Part shown: one piece after another, positions 1-9,331 of the stretch
Layout: each line of letters opens with the position of its first letter
Numbering within the stretch: position 1 is the stretch's first letter
Origin: Akkermansiaceae bacterium UBA5689
GTDB taxonomy: Bacteria; Verrucomicrobiota; Verrucomicrobiia; Verrucomicrobiales; Akkermansiaceae
Direction: 5' to 3'
Length of the DNA: 64,000 bases
NCBI GenBank assembly: GCA_002420305.1
Contig: DIHT01000064.1
Span: 89,901-153,900 of the forward strand
The notes under the pieces: generated by a model
What the model was told of the DNA's origin: nothing
The model's database searches: none
The model's input: only the letters and a program-made list of their open reading frames with translations
Program-made: the position numbers and the translations under genes

Positions 1-3000
1 GTGGCAAAGACCGGCTCCAAGACTCCGTGCGTAACATACCGTGCACATAGACCGGGAACTTCAACTCCATGGCGTCTGAGGCGTCAACCGCATCGACTAC
101 GCCTTTCTTCCCATGTGCCACCGCCTTCATTCGGATCATCACAGCGCCTTCTTTTCTTGCAACCACTCTCCAATCAACCCTCTGCTCGCCCCCTCCGGGG
201 ATCACTACATTTGCCCCACTTGAGCCGATAGACTCCAGCACCCCACCCTCCAGCTCAAGAGTGACCTCTACCTCCATGGCATCCTCACGATAATTATGAA
301 CCACCGCACTGAGGACGACCTCATCCTTCTCGACGAAAAAGCGGGGCGCCTGTAGCCGAACGATTAGGTCCTTACTCGTAATTACCTCTGCGGAGCCTTC
401 TCCAACCCGGGTGCCTTTGCCCAACGCCCAGATCTTCACCTTCCAAGTCGTAAGGTTATCAGGATACTCCACCTCAATCTCGGCTTCTCCCTTTTCGTCT
501 GTTGTCACCCCACCGGCCCACTTTAAGAGATCCGCAAATTCCGATCGCACCATCACCTGCGGCCCCTCCGCTTCTCCCGGACCACCCTCCTGTTCAAGAC
601 CGCGGTTAACGGCCACGAGCGAGTCGTCACTCGCCATGGAGTCTGCCATAGCTGCAGGAGCAGCCCGACCGACCGACTTTGCCATTCCGAATGACGCATT
701 TTCCGACAAGAGCTGACTTCTTGCATCCAAGTTAGCATAACCGGAAAACCGGTTTCCAAAACGCCCCAAGGTCTGCATCCGAGGTGCCCTCATCTTTCCG
801 ATCTGGCTTCCATGGAACGACTGTGAATGCCTCACCTCCCTCCTGTAGAATGGACGCGTCCAGTTCCAAAAAAAGTCTCTGAGGTTCGGCACATTTGAGC
901 CTCCTGCAATGGCTTCGAGACTTTTATCATAAATCGTAACCGCTGTCGTTCCCTCAAATGGCTCACCATTCTGATCCTTCAATCGGATCTTCACCGTTGA
1001 CTTCTCACCGGGCTTAACTCGGTCTTTTCCTGGAAGAACTTCTACACTGAGAAGTCTCTTTTCGGGAGGAATGACGATCTGCCGCACCTCTGAGACCACC
1101 TCTCCATTCACGAGCGTCACAGCCTGAACATGAATATTCGGCATATCTTTCTGAAGCAGCTTCACTGTGACCTCCTTCGACTTTCCCCGGACTTGAACTA
1201 GCCTCATCTCTTCCGCCGACCCTCCTGTCGTTCGTAAAAACAGAAGCACACTGGAGTTCTTCTGCTTTGTATTCACAAGAATACGGGCTTCCTCCCCGGG
1301 CCGGTATTCGCTTTTGTCGAGGACCAGTTCGAGCGGATTAAACCTGCTCTTCGATCCATCATCATCAACATTGCGGACCACGAAAACGGTTGCCCCCTCT
1401 TCCACATTGCCTTTCACGTCAGTCAACTGAACAGAAAAGCGATACTGCCCGGGAGAAGGCGCCTTGAAGCGAACCTCGCCTTCACCCTGATCTTCTTCCT
1501 CAAGCTTAATGGACTGAATACGCTCCTCTTCTACGTTGCCATCGGCATCTAGAGTCACTCGATAAAGATTCGCTTCGCCTTTGACCTTCACCGCTCGACC
1601 ATCCAGCGTGCGAGCCGAGTAGCCAGCCTTCACGGTCTCTCCCGGCCGGGCATAACCTCGATCCAGCCAAACTTTTGAGCTGAAGGGTTTTCGTGCGACA
1701 AGGACACTCCCCGATCCTGCCACCGTTCTACGGGAAGAGTCTATAACCTCAGCCGAGAGGACATATCGATGGTCAATATCCCCGTGCACAAGCTTTGCTG
1801 TAGAGGTATCAATCAAAACCTTTACTGTCCCATCAGGTTCGATCTCGAACTCTTTCTCTAGGACGAGTTCCGGCGGAGTCCATCGCTGGCCGCCCCACCA
1901 AGGAGGTCGTGGAGCTATACAGCCCCATTTACTCCAGCCAGGGTAATCCCTGTAATCCTGCCCGAACCACCAATATCCCTCTCCGTAGAGCCAATCCCAT
2001 TGGCCCCCGGGAAACCAGGCATCAGTGTGACTAAACCGCTGAACATTGATCTTTACCCTACCATCCGTAACCGGAGCTCCATGATAATAAGTTGCACGCA
2101 CTTTCACCTCAATAACCTCACCGAGCCTGATGGGCTCATCTGGTGCTTCCACCAACACCTCAAACTCGGGCTTCTTGTATTCCTCGACGCGGAATTGAAT
2201 TCCCCCACGAGGCACTTCTCCCTGAAGAAAGATCTGATACACACCCAGCCGCGCATCCAGCGGCAGGATCCACTCACCCTCGACCCCCCCAAACTCGTCT
2301 GTCCTCAAATTCTTCAGCTCATGAACCTTTCCGGAGGCCTGATGGTGGATCTCAACAGAGCACTTCCGGTTTGCAAACAGCGACACATCATCGAGGTCAT
2401 ATCTGGCCGTCCTGCTCCAGAATTTGAAATGCACCTTCTGCTCAGGCCGATAAACCGGGCGGTCCGTAATTCCATAGGATCTTGAGTTATTGAGCTCATC
2501 CCACCGAAAATCGTTCCAGCGCTGGCTCTGAAAACCCATCAAGGCTCGCCCACCCGCAACACTGCGCCCCACTGCCATCCACTGAAACTCAGCATCGAGT
2601 TCACCTTTTGCCAGAATCACAGACCCATCTACCCCTATCTTCTTTCTGATCCTTTTTGTTTGAACATCAAACTTCCTGAGAATGGCCTTCGCTCCCTCCC
2701 TGCGCTCAACACGGAATCCAAAAAGCTCGAGATTTCCACCCACCGGAGCCCCCGCCTTGCTTTCCGAAAGATAGAACAGTGTACCTTTCTGCAGCTGCTG
2801 GGTGATCAGGGCTGTATCTGCAATCCAGACCACAATCCAGGAAGCAGGACCTTTGCCGGGAGTAGCCTTAAGCAAATAAGCCCCCGCTTTCCGCACCGGA
2901 AGAATCAACTCGGCACGAGTGTCCCAATGATTCTGCCTCGGTTGAAGCCCGACCTCCCACGCATCAACTCTCTCTCCAAGATACTTTCTCTGATTTTCAT

Positions 3001-4351
3001 TCACCAGTCGGTTACCGATCCGCGCCACGTCCAATTTCGAGCCGTTTATTTCTCTCGGGTTCCCCTCCAGATGCTTGAATATATCATCAACAACCTGATC
3101 AATATCGAGCGCATGCAACGTGAGCTTCAGGTTCTCCGCATTTCGGTAAACAAACGAGACCTTCGGCTTTGAACCGGCTTGCATCATCGGCGCATGCTCA
3201 AAACGACCCCATTCGCCTTCGATTTGGTCGAGGAGACTCTGCCGATGATTGCCCTTTCCCTTACCATGGGTAGCAATCACCCTCTTCAGCTCTCGGGCCC
3301 CGGCCGCATACTGACGGCGATTCAGCAAGACCTGCACGAGCTGATCCCCGAGGCCTGCGTTTGACTTCTTCCCCGTTGAAAGCCGTCTGAGAAGAGGAAT
3401 AAATTGGTAATCGGGGGCCAACTCGAAACGCCGCACCCCGGACGCAAGCTTTGCTATGGTCTCAGTCTCCTTCAGCGTGTGAACCTGCAAAACCCCCTCC
3501 GCCTCTTCCGGGTCCTGTTGCATCCATTTTCCGAATCCCGCCAAGGTGCCTACCCCGTAATGCTGCACCAGAAAACGAGCCCATTGCTCCTTGGCCTCCG
3601 GCTCTTTCTCTGGCGCTAACCTCACTGACTCATTAGTAGCCCAACGCCACCTCTCCCCATCGTTATTCGCGCTCTCCCAGGACTGAGGAACCTCGAGAAC
3701 GAGAGGCGTCCCTTCTAGATCGACCGGAGCACCTGACCCACTGGAGAGCCGCCCTTCATCCCCATGGTCTGGAAGTTCTACCAGATTCGTAAGAACCCCC
3801 AACGCCCAGACTCTCTGAGCCCCTGTCCGACCCATTGCCAGATACTCAGCGAGCTCAGAATACAGATCACTGATGGCACCCGCGCTATCCTCGTCCACGC
3901 TCTCAATGGCTCGCCGAACCAGCTGAATAGACCTGACCCGGTCACGCCCCATGCATTCCACATAGGAGCCACCACCTCTGTGGTAGCCCCGCCGAAATTC
4001 ACCATCCAAAAGAAACCCTGAGTGCTGTAACTGCTGATAGCTTTTTGCCGCCTGACGCAACAGCCCCCAGTTCGAGGAGTGCCGACTCACCGCGCTTTCA
4101 ATAAGCTCATCGGCATCGGCAACCTTCCTCAACTCACGCAGATAGCGAAGCGAGTCCATAAGGTCTTTCCCACTCTCTCTATCATCCACAGTGTCAAGAA
4201 CGACTCGACTGACCTCCAGCGCCTCCTTCCAGTTACCGTCTTTCGCAAGAGCCCCAGCCCTATTTCGCAATTCAGCAGGTGACTGCCCAGACTGGGATTG
4301 CGATGAGACCCCGACAACAACCAGCGCAAAAAGAATCAGATAGAGTTTCAT
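1..4351 (-). CDS. Alpha-2-macroglobulin family protein (C-terminus off window)
   Basis: Reading leftwards from the ATG at 4351 the frame stays open to the window edge (about 1,450 residues), so the 3' end is missing. The N-terminus (MKLYLILFALVVVGVSS) is a signal peptide. Roughly residues 480-560 resemble the MG2 macroglobulin domain. Residues about 1266-1345 match the conserved A2M domain (motifs DLLKWAGGVTTDEKGEAEI and PDNLTTWKVKIWALGKGTRV). Between them, about 1185-1265, is a low-complexity Gly/Ala/Ser/Met stretch that could be the protease bait region. The thioester domain (CxEQ) expected further C-terminal is outside the window. The family traps proteases in the periplasm and is often paired with penicillin-binding protein 1C; any partner would lie beyond position 1. 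Family assignment is firm; the presence of a thioester cannot be judged. Confidence 0.92.
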   Translation of the reverse strand, partial: MKLYLILFALVVVGVSSQSQSGQSPAELRNRAGALAKDGNWKEALEVSRVVLDTVDDRESGKDLMDSLRYLRELRKVADADELIESAVSRHSSNWGLLRQAAKSYQQLQHSGFLLDGEFRRGYHRGGGSYVECMGRDRVRSIQLVRRAIESVDEDSAGAISDLYSELAEYLAMGRTGAQRVWALGVLTNLVELPDHGDEGRLSSGSGAPVDLEGTPLVLEVPQSWESANNDGERWRWATNESVRLAPEKEPEAKEQWARFLVQHYGVGTLAGFGKWMQQDPEEAEGVLQVHTLKETETIAKLASGVRRFELAPDYQFIPLLRRLSTGKKSNAGLGDQLVQVLLNRRQYAAGARELKRVIATHGKGKGNHRQSLLDQIEGEWGRFEHAPMMQAGSKPKVSFVYRNAENLKLTLHALDIDQVVDDIFKHLEGNPREINGSKLDVARIGNRLVNENQRKYLGERVDAWEVGLQPRQNHWDTRAELILPVRKAGAYLLKATPGKGPASWIVVWIADTALITQQLQKGTLFYLSESKAGAPVGGNLELFGFRVERREGAKAILRKFDVQTKRIRKKIGVDGSVILAKGELDAEFQWMAVGRSVAGGRALMGFQSQRWNDFRWDELNNSRSYGITDRPVYRPEQKVHFKFWSRTARYDLDDVSLFANRKCSVEIHHQASGKVHELKNLRTDEFGGVEGEWILPLDARLGVYQIFLQGEVPRGGIQFRVEEYKKPEFEVLVEAPDEPIRLGEVIEVKVRATYYHGAPVTDGRVKINVQRFSHTDAWFPGGQWDWLYGEGYWWFGQDYRDYPGWSKWGCIAPRPPWWGGQRWTPPELVLEKEFEIEPDGTVKVLIDTSTAKLVHGDIDHRYVLSAEVIDSSRRTVAGSGSVLVARKPFSSKVWLDRGYARPGETVKAGYSARTLDGRAVKVKGEANLYRVTLDADGNVEEERIQSIKLEEEDQGEGEVRFKAPSPGQYRFSVQLTDVKGNVEEGATVFVVRNVDDDGSKSRFNPLELVLDKSEYRPGEEARILVNTKQKNSSVLLFLRTTGGSAEEMRLVQVRGKSKEVTVKLLQKDMPNIHVQAVTLVNGEVVSEVRQIVIPPEKRLLSVEVLPGKDRVKPGEKSTVKIRLKDQNGEPFEGTTAVTIYDKSLEAIAGGSNVPNLRDFFWNWTRPFYRREVRHSQSFHGSQIGKMRAPRMQTLGRFGNRFSGYANLDARSQLLSENASFGMAKSVGRAAPAAMADSMASDDSLVAVNRGLEQEGGPGEAEGPQVMVRSEFADLLKWAGGVTTDEKGEAEIEVEYPDNLTTWKVKIWALGKGTRVGEGSAEVITSKDLIVRLQAPRFFVEKDEVVLSAVVHNYREDAMEVEVTLELEGGVLESIGSSGANVVIPGGGEQRVDWRVVARKEGAVMIRMKAVAHGKKGVVDAVDASDAMELKFPVYVHGMLRTESWSRSLP

Positions 4352-4380
4352 GATGAAAATAAGACTACGGCCTAGCTGCT

Positions 4381-4410
4381 ATTATATCAGAGCACCGTTC
4401 CCTCTGTTAT
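4381..4410 (-). promoter_or_regulatory. Candidate sigma-70-type promoter of the macroglobulin gene
   Basis: On the minus strand a perfect TATAAT (4386-4381) is preceded 18 nt upstream by ATAACA (4410-4405), which matches four of six bases of the -35 consensus. It would start transcription near 4374, about 23 nt before the ATG. Seen in sequence; activity is inferred. Confidence 0.45.
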
Positions 4411-4471
4411 GAGACACACGGAAGATCGAACCCTTGGAAAAAAGCAATATAGCATCTTACGCAGGCCGTCG

Positions 4472-4804
4472 TCACTCATGCCCGGGGTTTGAGCCAAAAT
4501 CAAATGCCTGAGAAGGTTTACGCGACAACCGGAAACGCCCTCCATTACTGTGCCTTAGCGGCTGAAAGACTTCATCTGCCCCACACTCTTTGATCTCGAA
4601 GACCGTTGCGAGCAATTCCCCCAGACGCCCTTTGGGAAAGCCTTTCTTGGCGAACCACGCAAGATACTCGGCAGGAAGATCAAACACGGGAACCCCACGG
4701 GGTGGATACTTGGAGGGCCCATACTTTCCGAACGGCATACTCGTTCTCCCTATTTCCTCGAGCAGACTACTGAAATCCTCCCTGTCAATTTCGGTGAAAT
4801 CCAC
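4472..4804 (-). CDS. DUF3820 family protein
   Basis: A 110-residue protein whose centre (MPFGKYG...PVFDLPAEYLAWFAKKGFPKG...LGELLATVFEIK) matches the DUF3820 family (sometimes called putative quorum-sensing-regulated virulence factor). The family is small and intracellular and has no established biochemical function. It has no signal peptide. It lies 43 nt downstream of dinB on the same strand, so the two may be cotranscribed. The tail (FRLSRKPSQAFDFGSNPGHE) is polar and probably disordered. Confidence 0.8.
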   Translation of the reverse strand: MDFTEIDREDFSSLLEEIGRTSMPFGKYGPSKYPPRGVPVFDLPAEYLAWFAKKGFPKGRLGELLATVFEIKECGADEVFQPLRHSNGGRFRLSRKPSQAFDFGSNPGHE

Positions 4805-4847
4805 ATCCTTAGAAGAGCATGCCCTCCCGCATGGTCAAGACTGCAGC

Positions 4848-5915
4848 TCAAAGATCAAACTGCAACTGCGACTTACTGCCCGCGTCGGCGAAGCGGACTC
4901 CAACCCCAACAAGCCGCACACCTTTCCCCTGACTCCTACCCCAGGCCTCTTCGAGTAATTGACGACAGATATGACTCTCCATGACCGGCCTGATCTCACG
5001 TTGCTGTGCAGCACCCTCCGGAGCTCTCTCCGCCGTTGTCTGTGTGAAATCAGAAAACTTCAACTTCACCACCAACGATTTAATCACCCGCTCCTGATAT
5101 TTTGTGACAATTGTCTCCTCTACTCCCGATCTCAACTCTTCCATGATGTCGACTAGAGCAAGAAAGTCCTCCACATCCTCTTTGAGGGTTCTCTCGCTAC
5201 TGACAGACTTGCGAATCCGATCGGTCCTTACGGGCCGATTATCGATACCGCGACAGAGCGCATACAGCTCCAGGCCCCAGCTGCCGAATAGATCTGCCAA
5301 CTCAAACTTACTGATCCGCTGTAGATCTCCACATGTAAGAACGTCTACTGACGCAAGCCTCTCCTCAGTCTTGCGTCCTACCCCGTGAAGCCTTCTCACG
5401 GGTAGATGCTCAAGAAACTCCTCTACCTCTCCCGGCTTGATCTCAAATTGCCCATTCGGCTTTTTCCAATCACTTGCAATCTTGGCCAGCAACTTGTTGG
5501 GTGCAATTCCCGCAGAAGCCGTTAACCCTGTTTCTTCTTCAATCCTCCTTCTGATCTGCGAAGCGATCGATACCCCTGACTCATTGTTACTCGTAACGTC
5601 AAGGTAAGCCTCATCGAGCGAAAGCGGCTCGACCAAGTGCGTGTAGCGATTAAAAACATCTCTCACTTTCCGTGACTCCTCCCTGTAGACCTCGAACCGG
5701 GTCGGCATCACGATCAGGTCCGGACAAAGCTGAAGGGCCTTAAAAGTAGGCATCGCCGAACGACACCCATACTTCCGCGCTTCGTAATTCGCCGTGGTGA
5801 GGACCCCGCGCTCTCTTCCTCCCACCGCCACGGCCTTCCCTTTGAGCGAAGGATTATCGCGCACCTCGATCGCGGCATAAAAGCAGTCCATATCGATGTG
5901 CAGAATCGAACGCAT
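4848..5915 (-). CDS. dinB: DNA polymerase IV (Y-family translesion polymerase)
   Basis: Translesion DNA polymerase of the DinB branch, 355 residues and so of normal length. The catalytic carboxylates are visible: D8 in HIDMD near the start, and D101/E102 in the SLDEAYLD motif. The helix-hairpin-helix region (RRLHGVGRKTEERL) and little-finger domain follow. The C-terminus SQLQFDL fits the beta-clamp-binding consensus (QLxLF type). I chose the ATG at 5915 (MRSILHIDMD) over a GTG 16 codons upstream because Y-family polymerases start right before this motif. No clear SOS box is seen. Confidence 0.95.
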   Translation of the reverse strand: MRSILHIDMDCFYAAIEVRDNPSLKGKAVAVGGRERGVLTTANYEARKYGCRSAMPTFKALQLCPDLIVMPTRFEVYREESRKVRDVFNRYTHLVEPLSLDEAYLDVTSNNESGVSIASQIRRRIEEETGLTASAGIAPNKLLAKIASDWKKPNGQFEIKPGEVEEFLEHLPVRRLHGVGRKTEERLASVDVLTCGDLQRISKFELADLFGSWGLELYALCRGIDNRPVRTDRIRKSVSSERTLKEDVEDFLALVDIMEELRSGVEETIVTKYQERVIKSLVVKLKFSDFTQTTAERAPEGAAQQREIRPVMESHICRQLLEEAWGRSQGKGVRLVGVGVRFADAGSKSQLQFDL

Positions 5916-6119
5916 CTGAACAAACGTTACTTCAAAACACCAATATCTCAAACACGTGAACACCCCAACGACCGAAGTTAAATCGTACGGATGCTGGAAT
6001 TAGCACAACACACTACCGGACAACCCCTGACTATCATGCCATGCGTTTCACCCCGCTGAGCTGCGCTCCCAGCCCATTCTCTCCCACTCCTGTCGACTCC
6101 CGAACCTACGACACCCCCA

Positions 6120-7193
6120 TCAGCCCGACAGCTGGCCCATGATCTGTTCAGTCAGCGATTTTACCAGTTCCTCCGCATTCACGTCGAGCTCGCCCCCAGG
6201 CGCTCCGGGTTGACTTCCCGGCAATTCGCAGACCGCTCCTGGGCGGAACTCAGAGTTATCACATAGTTCGCACTCCTTCCAGTCCGCACGTTTATCCTCC
6301 ATTCCTAGACTTGACCGAAGCTCGATCAACTCCTTTGCCTGACTACCACTGATGGTCAGAAGATCTTTCCCCTTTAGCTGAGCGGCGAGCAGGACCGTCT
6401 GGCAATAAGCATCCGTGTTTTCCATTTTCCAGTAGGCGTCCTCTATGTCCTTACCCCACGTAATCACTCCATGATTGATCATCAGAACCGACATATGCTC
6501 AATCGCTGCTTCACCAACAGCCTTGGCGTTCGCCGGAGTTCCAGGCGTCTGGTAATCCGCCATACCTATCTCTCCAAGGAAGACCTCAGCCTCTGGGATC
6601 ATACAGGTCGGTGGGCGCACACCTGCGACTGCAAAGGCAGTTCCATGCGGTGGATGAGCATGACAACAGGCCTTCGCCTTTGGCTGCCTCTTCATGATCG
6701 CCATATGAGTCAGACACTCACTAGTGCGTCGCCTCGTCCCAGCAAGCTGATTTCCGTCAAGATCGATCAGAGCCATATCCTCCGGCCTCATAAAGCCTTT
6801 GGAGATCAGAGTGGGAGTACAAAGAACCAGGTTATCTCCGACTCTGATTGTTAGATTTCCACCATTTCCATCGGTGTAGTTCTTTCTCCACATCCGGTCG
6901 CCGATATCAACCATCCTCTCCTTAAGATCCGTGAGGTCCTTCGAGCGAAAGAACCTTGCGATTTCTTCCGGAGATTGTGGATCGCTTCCTGGGGCCCATT
7001 TGAACTCATAGTCGGGAACTCCTGGCACTACAGGCTCAGGAGCATCCGATTCAACCCGTCTGCGACGGGATTGGGACTCTTTGATCACGTCTTTAGCTGT
7101 AGGAGTCAGGAGTGCTCCCTCGGGGATCGAGTCTAAGCCTTTTCCTTCCCGGAGAAGCCCCTCTACATCACGGCCAGTAAATACCTTTTTCAT
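6120..7193 (-). CDS. Class II aldolase of the BMC (fuculose/rhamnulose-1-phosphate aldolase type)
   Basis: Zinc-dependent aldolase that should cleave L-fuculose-1-P or L-rhamnulose-1-P into dihydroxyacetone phosphate and L-lactaldehyde, the BMC substrate. The class II aldolase/adducin domain covers about residues 85-290. Zinc ligands are visible as H178 and H180 (CCHAHPPHG) and H241 (INHGV), with E159 as the likely catalytic acid. The N-terminal 80 residues are an extra BMC-type region. The C-terminus (about 337-357, ending LTEQIMGQLSG) is an amphipathic helix after a Gly/Pro linker and looks like an encapsulation peptide. The ATG at 7193 is preceded by AAGGAAG; longer frames upstream overlap the shell gene. 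Last gene of the operon. Confidence 0.9.
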   Translation of the reverse strand: MKKVFTGRDVEGLLREGKGLDSIPEGALLTPTAKDVIKESQSRRRRVESDAPEPVVPGVPDYEFKWAPGSDPQSPEEIARFFRSKDLTDLKERMVDIGDRMWRKNYTDGNGGNLTIRVGDNLVLCTPTLISKGFMRPEDMALIDLDGNQLAGTRRRTSECLTHMAIMKRQPKAKACCHAHPPHGTAFAVAGVRPPTCMIPEAEVFLGEIGMADYQTPGTPANAKAVGEAAIEHMSVLMINHGVITWGKDIEDAYWKMENTDAYCQTVLLAAQLKGKDLLTISGSQAKELIELRSSLGMEDKRADWKECELCDNSEFRPGAVCELPGSQPGAPGGELDVNAEELVKSLTEQIMGQLSG

Positions 7194-7203
7194 ACTTCCT
7201 TCT

Positions 7204-7524
7204 TTAATCGTCGTCGTCCTCTGGAGGATACGGGTGATGTTCAATCCAGTCGAAAATTGCCACAGTGATGGCATCGATAGGGGTCGGGGCCTTGAAAGGA
7301 GCAGTCGCTTCTGCTCCCTCCACAAAACCCACAATATCCGTCTCTCCTGCTCCCAGGTCGTCATAAACAACCAGAGATGGCAGAGACGTCATGCGAGGCT
7401 CAATATCGCATGCTGTATTTAACTGCTCTCCCTCAAGCGGATTGACCAGAAGCCAGCGAGTAGCCCGCAGAGCCGGATCCTGAACCCCCATTGTAACCTT
7501 CCCTATGACTTGTCCAATCCGCAT
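7204..7524 (-). CDS. BMC-P pentameric shell protein (EutN/CcmL family)
   Basis: A 106-residue vertex protein of the microcompartment shell. The start MRIGQVIGKV and the later GAGETDIVGFVEG pattern are the EutN/CcmL signature. Unlike the other two BMC-P proteins here it ends in a Pro-rich, strongly acidic tail (YPPEDDDD). The gene starts 2 nt after the stop of the preceding BMC-P gene and ends 10 nt before the aldolase start, which suggests translational coupling. Planctomycete/verrucomicrobial BMC loci typically carry three BMC-P paralogues, as seen here. Confidence 0.92.
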   Translation of the reverse strand: MRIGQVIGKVTMGVQDPALRATRWLLVNPLEGEQLNTACDIEPRMTSLPSLVVYDDLGAGETDIVGFVEGAEATAPFKAPTPIDAITVAIFDWIEHHPYPPEDDDD

Positions 7525-7526
7525 AA

Positions 7527-7787
7527 TTACTCGTCGATAAGGCCCTGAATATAATTTCGAACCGGCGAACTCTCATCGTCCACGATGCCCCGCGCACCGA
7601 TTCCGTCAGTGCTTACGAAAACACGCTGGTGGAGCGCTGCACCAAAAAGGTCGATCGCCACAAAGGGCGGCGCCCCATTAGACTCTCCATCCGAGTTCTC
7701 TTGCCTGCAAAGAAGCATGCTAAACCCCTTCAGACTTGGATGACTGTGGGTCGCAACCGCATTCCCAACTACTCGGCACATCAACAT
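7527..7787 (-). CDS. BMC-P pentameric shell protein (EutN/CcmL family)
   Basis: An 86-residue EutN/CcmL-type vertex protein (MCRVVGNAVATHSHPSLKGF at the N-terminus, DGIGARGIVDDESSPVRNYI near the end). The start is either the ATG at 7787 or the in-frame ATG at 7781; both fit the family. It lies 6 nt after the aldehyde dehydrogenase stop and 2 nt before the next BMC-P gene. It should cap fivefold vertices of the shell, together with or alternating with its paralogues at 7204 and 9332. Confidence 0.92.
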   Translation of the reverse strand: MLMCRVVGNAVATHSHPSLKGFSMLLCRQENSDGESNGAPPFVAIDLFGAALHQRVFVSTDGIGARGIVDDESSPVRNYIQGLIDE

Positions 7788-7793
7788 CGCGAC

Positions 7794-9302
7794 CTATACA
7801 ATCCTCAGGTTTTCTACCATCACGCAACGCCTGACCCGGGTAAACGTTTTGGGCGTTGTAATTCCCTCGCCTGTTGTAGTGGCAACCGAATAGCTTAGAT
7901 ACCCTTCGCCTCCCAGCCCGAGACCTGCAACACACGGGCCGTTCTTCACAAAAATCGTCGTGTCCATCTGACGCCCCATGTGAGTCATATGGCCCACGTT
8001 CGTTGAGTGAATAATCGCTGAATGACGGTAGCCATGCTCCGCAACCTTCGCTTGCTCCACTGCAGTCTCAAAGTCAGCCACCGGAACAATAGGAACCATT
8101 GGCATCATCTGCTCTTCTTGAACATAGGGGTGACTCTTATCCGCCTCCGCGAACAGCAACTCACAGCGATCACCGAAACTTGCACCAGCAGCTGCAGCGA
8201 GACGGGCCGGGCTGGCCCCGACGAAGTCGCGATTCACAACCGCGTGGGAGCATCCACCCCCATCATCTTTCTGGGTAAAGGCCACACCCGTTAACTTCTC
8301 CAGCTGCGTTCCGGTCAACTTTCCAGCACCTGCACTTTCCAGCGATGCCATAAATTCCTTAAAAACCGAATCGACTACGAACACGGCCTTCTCCCCGATA
8401 CAGAGAAGATTGTTATCAAAAGAAGCACCCTCGATCACGCTTTGGGCTGCTGCTGGGAGATCTGCGGTTTCATCCACCACTACGACGGGATTACCGGGAC
8501 CTGCACAAATAGCCCTCTTTCCAGAAGTCATGGCCGCCTTAACGACAGCTGGTCCTCCGGTGATCACCATTATCGCGATCAGATCGTGTTTTGAGATCTG
8601 CTCAAAGGATTCCAGAGTTGGATTCTCAATAACGCAGATCAGGTTTTCGATCCCGAGCTCTTTTGCGATTGCACGGTTGTATTCCCGGGCAGCCAACGCT
8701 GCGCTTTTGGCCCCACCTGGATGAGGATTGAAGACCACCGCATTCCCCGCGGCGACCATGTTGATCACATTCCCGGTCAAGGTTGGAACAGAATGCGTCA
8801 CCGGAAGAATGGCACCCACCACTCCGAATGGGGCATATTCCTCAAGAGTAATCCCATTATCTCCACTTAGAGCATAGGGCTGGAGCCACTCGACGCCGGG
8901 CACCTTGTCCATAATCTCCAACTTTGCGACCTTGTGATCCAAGCGGCCGATTCCTGTTTCCTTTAATTCAAACCGGCCCCAGCTCTCCGTGTTTGCAGCA
9001 CAGACACTCTTGACGATCTCAATCACTTTGGAGCGCCCCTCCAACCCAAGATTCTTCAATTGGAGAAATGAGTCCTGAGCCGCATGAGCCGCAGTGTTTA
9101 CACAATCAAAAACCCCAAAGTGTCCAGCGCCTGCTATTGGTCCAGAATGACAACCACAGTTGCCTCCTAGAGACAATGCATTCTGCGGGGCGGAGCCTGC
9201 CCCGGAAGCGGGAACTCCAGCTGAGCTGACCGGGCGCCCCAGATCCGCCATCACCTTCTCCACAACTCCTCGGAGCATGTCCTGGTCAATCTTGATACTC
9301 AT
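7794..9302 (-). CDS. BMC CoA-acylating aldehyde dehydrogenase (PduP-like)
   Basis: A 502-residue aldehyde dehydrogenase that in this pathway would turn L-lactaldehyde plus CoA and NAD into lactyl-CoA. The catalytic cysteine is C301 in the NNLLCIGEK motif; cofactor-site features such as AICAGPGNP are present. The first ~22 residues (IDQDMLRGVVEKVMADLG) form an amphipathic helix followed by a Gly/Ala/Ser linker, as in encapsulation peptides. A CGC motif at about 49-51 follows the linker. The ATG at 9302 has GGAAAGGA just upstream; an in-frame TTG at 9317 overlaps that site, so I reject it. It sits between BMC-P genes within the operon. Confidence 0.95.
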   Translation of the reverse strand: MSIKIDQDMLRGVVEKVMADLGRPVSSAGVPASGAGSAPQNALSLGGNCGCHSGPIAGAGHFGVFDCVNTAAHAAQDSFLQLKNLGLEGRSKVIEIVKSVCAANTESWGRFELKETGIGRLDHKVAKLEIMDKVPGVEWLQPYALSGDNGITLEEYAPFGVVGAILPVTHSVPTLTGNVINMVAAGNAVVFNPHPGGAKSAALAAREYNRAIAKELGIENLICVIENPTLESFEQISKHDLIAIMVITGGPAVVKAAMTSGKRAICAGPGNPVVVVDETADLPAAAQSVIEGASFDNNLLCIGEKAVFVVDSVFKEFMASLESAGAGKLTGTQLEKLTGVAFTQKDDGGGCSHAVVNRDFVGASPARLAAAAGASFGDRCELLFAEADKSHPYVQEEQMMPMVPIVPVADFETAVEQAKVAEHGYRHSAIIHSTNVGHMTHMGRQMDTTIFVKNGPCVAGLGLGGEGYLSYSVATTTGEGITTPKTFTRVRRCVMVENLRIV

Positions 9303-9331
9303 AGTGTTCCTTTCCAAATTTTGAGCGAGGC

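Noticed and set aside
4421..4440. tRNA-like T-loop sequence (GGTTCGATC on the minus strand)
   Set aside because: The flanking five-base stems do not pair and no acceptor or anticodon arms can be drawn.
5940..5985. Possible SOS (LexA) box upstream of dinB
   Set aside because: The sequence around CACGTG is palindromic over only six bases and fits neither the GAAC-GTTC nor the CTG-CAG type of LexA site.
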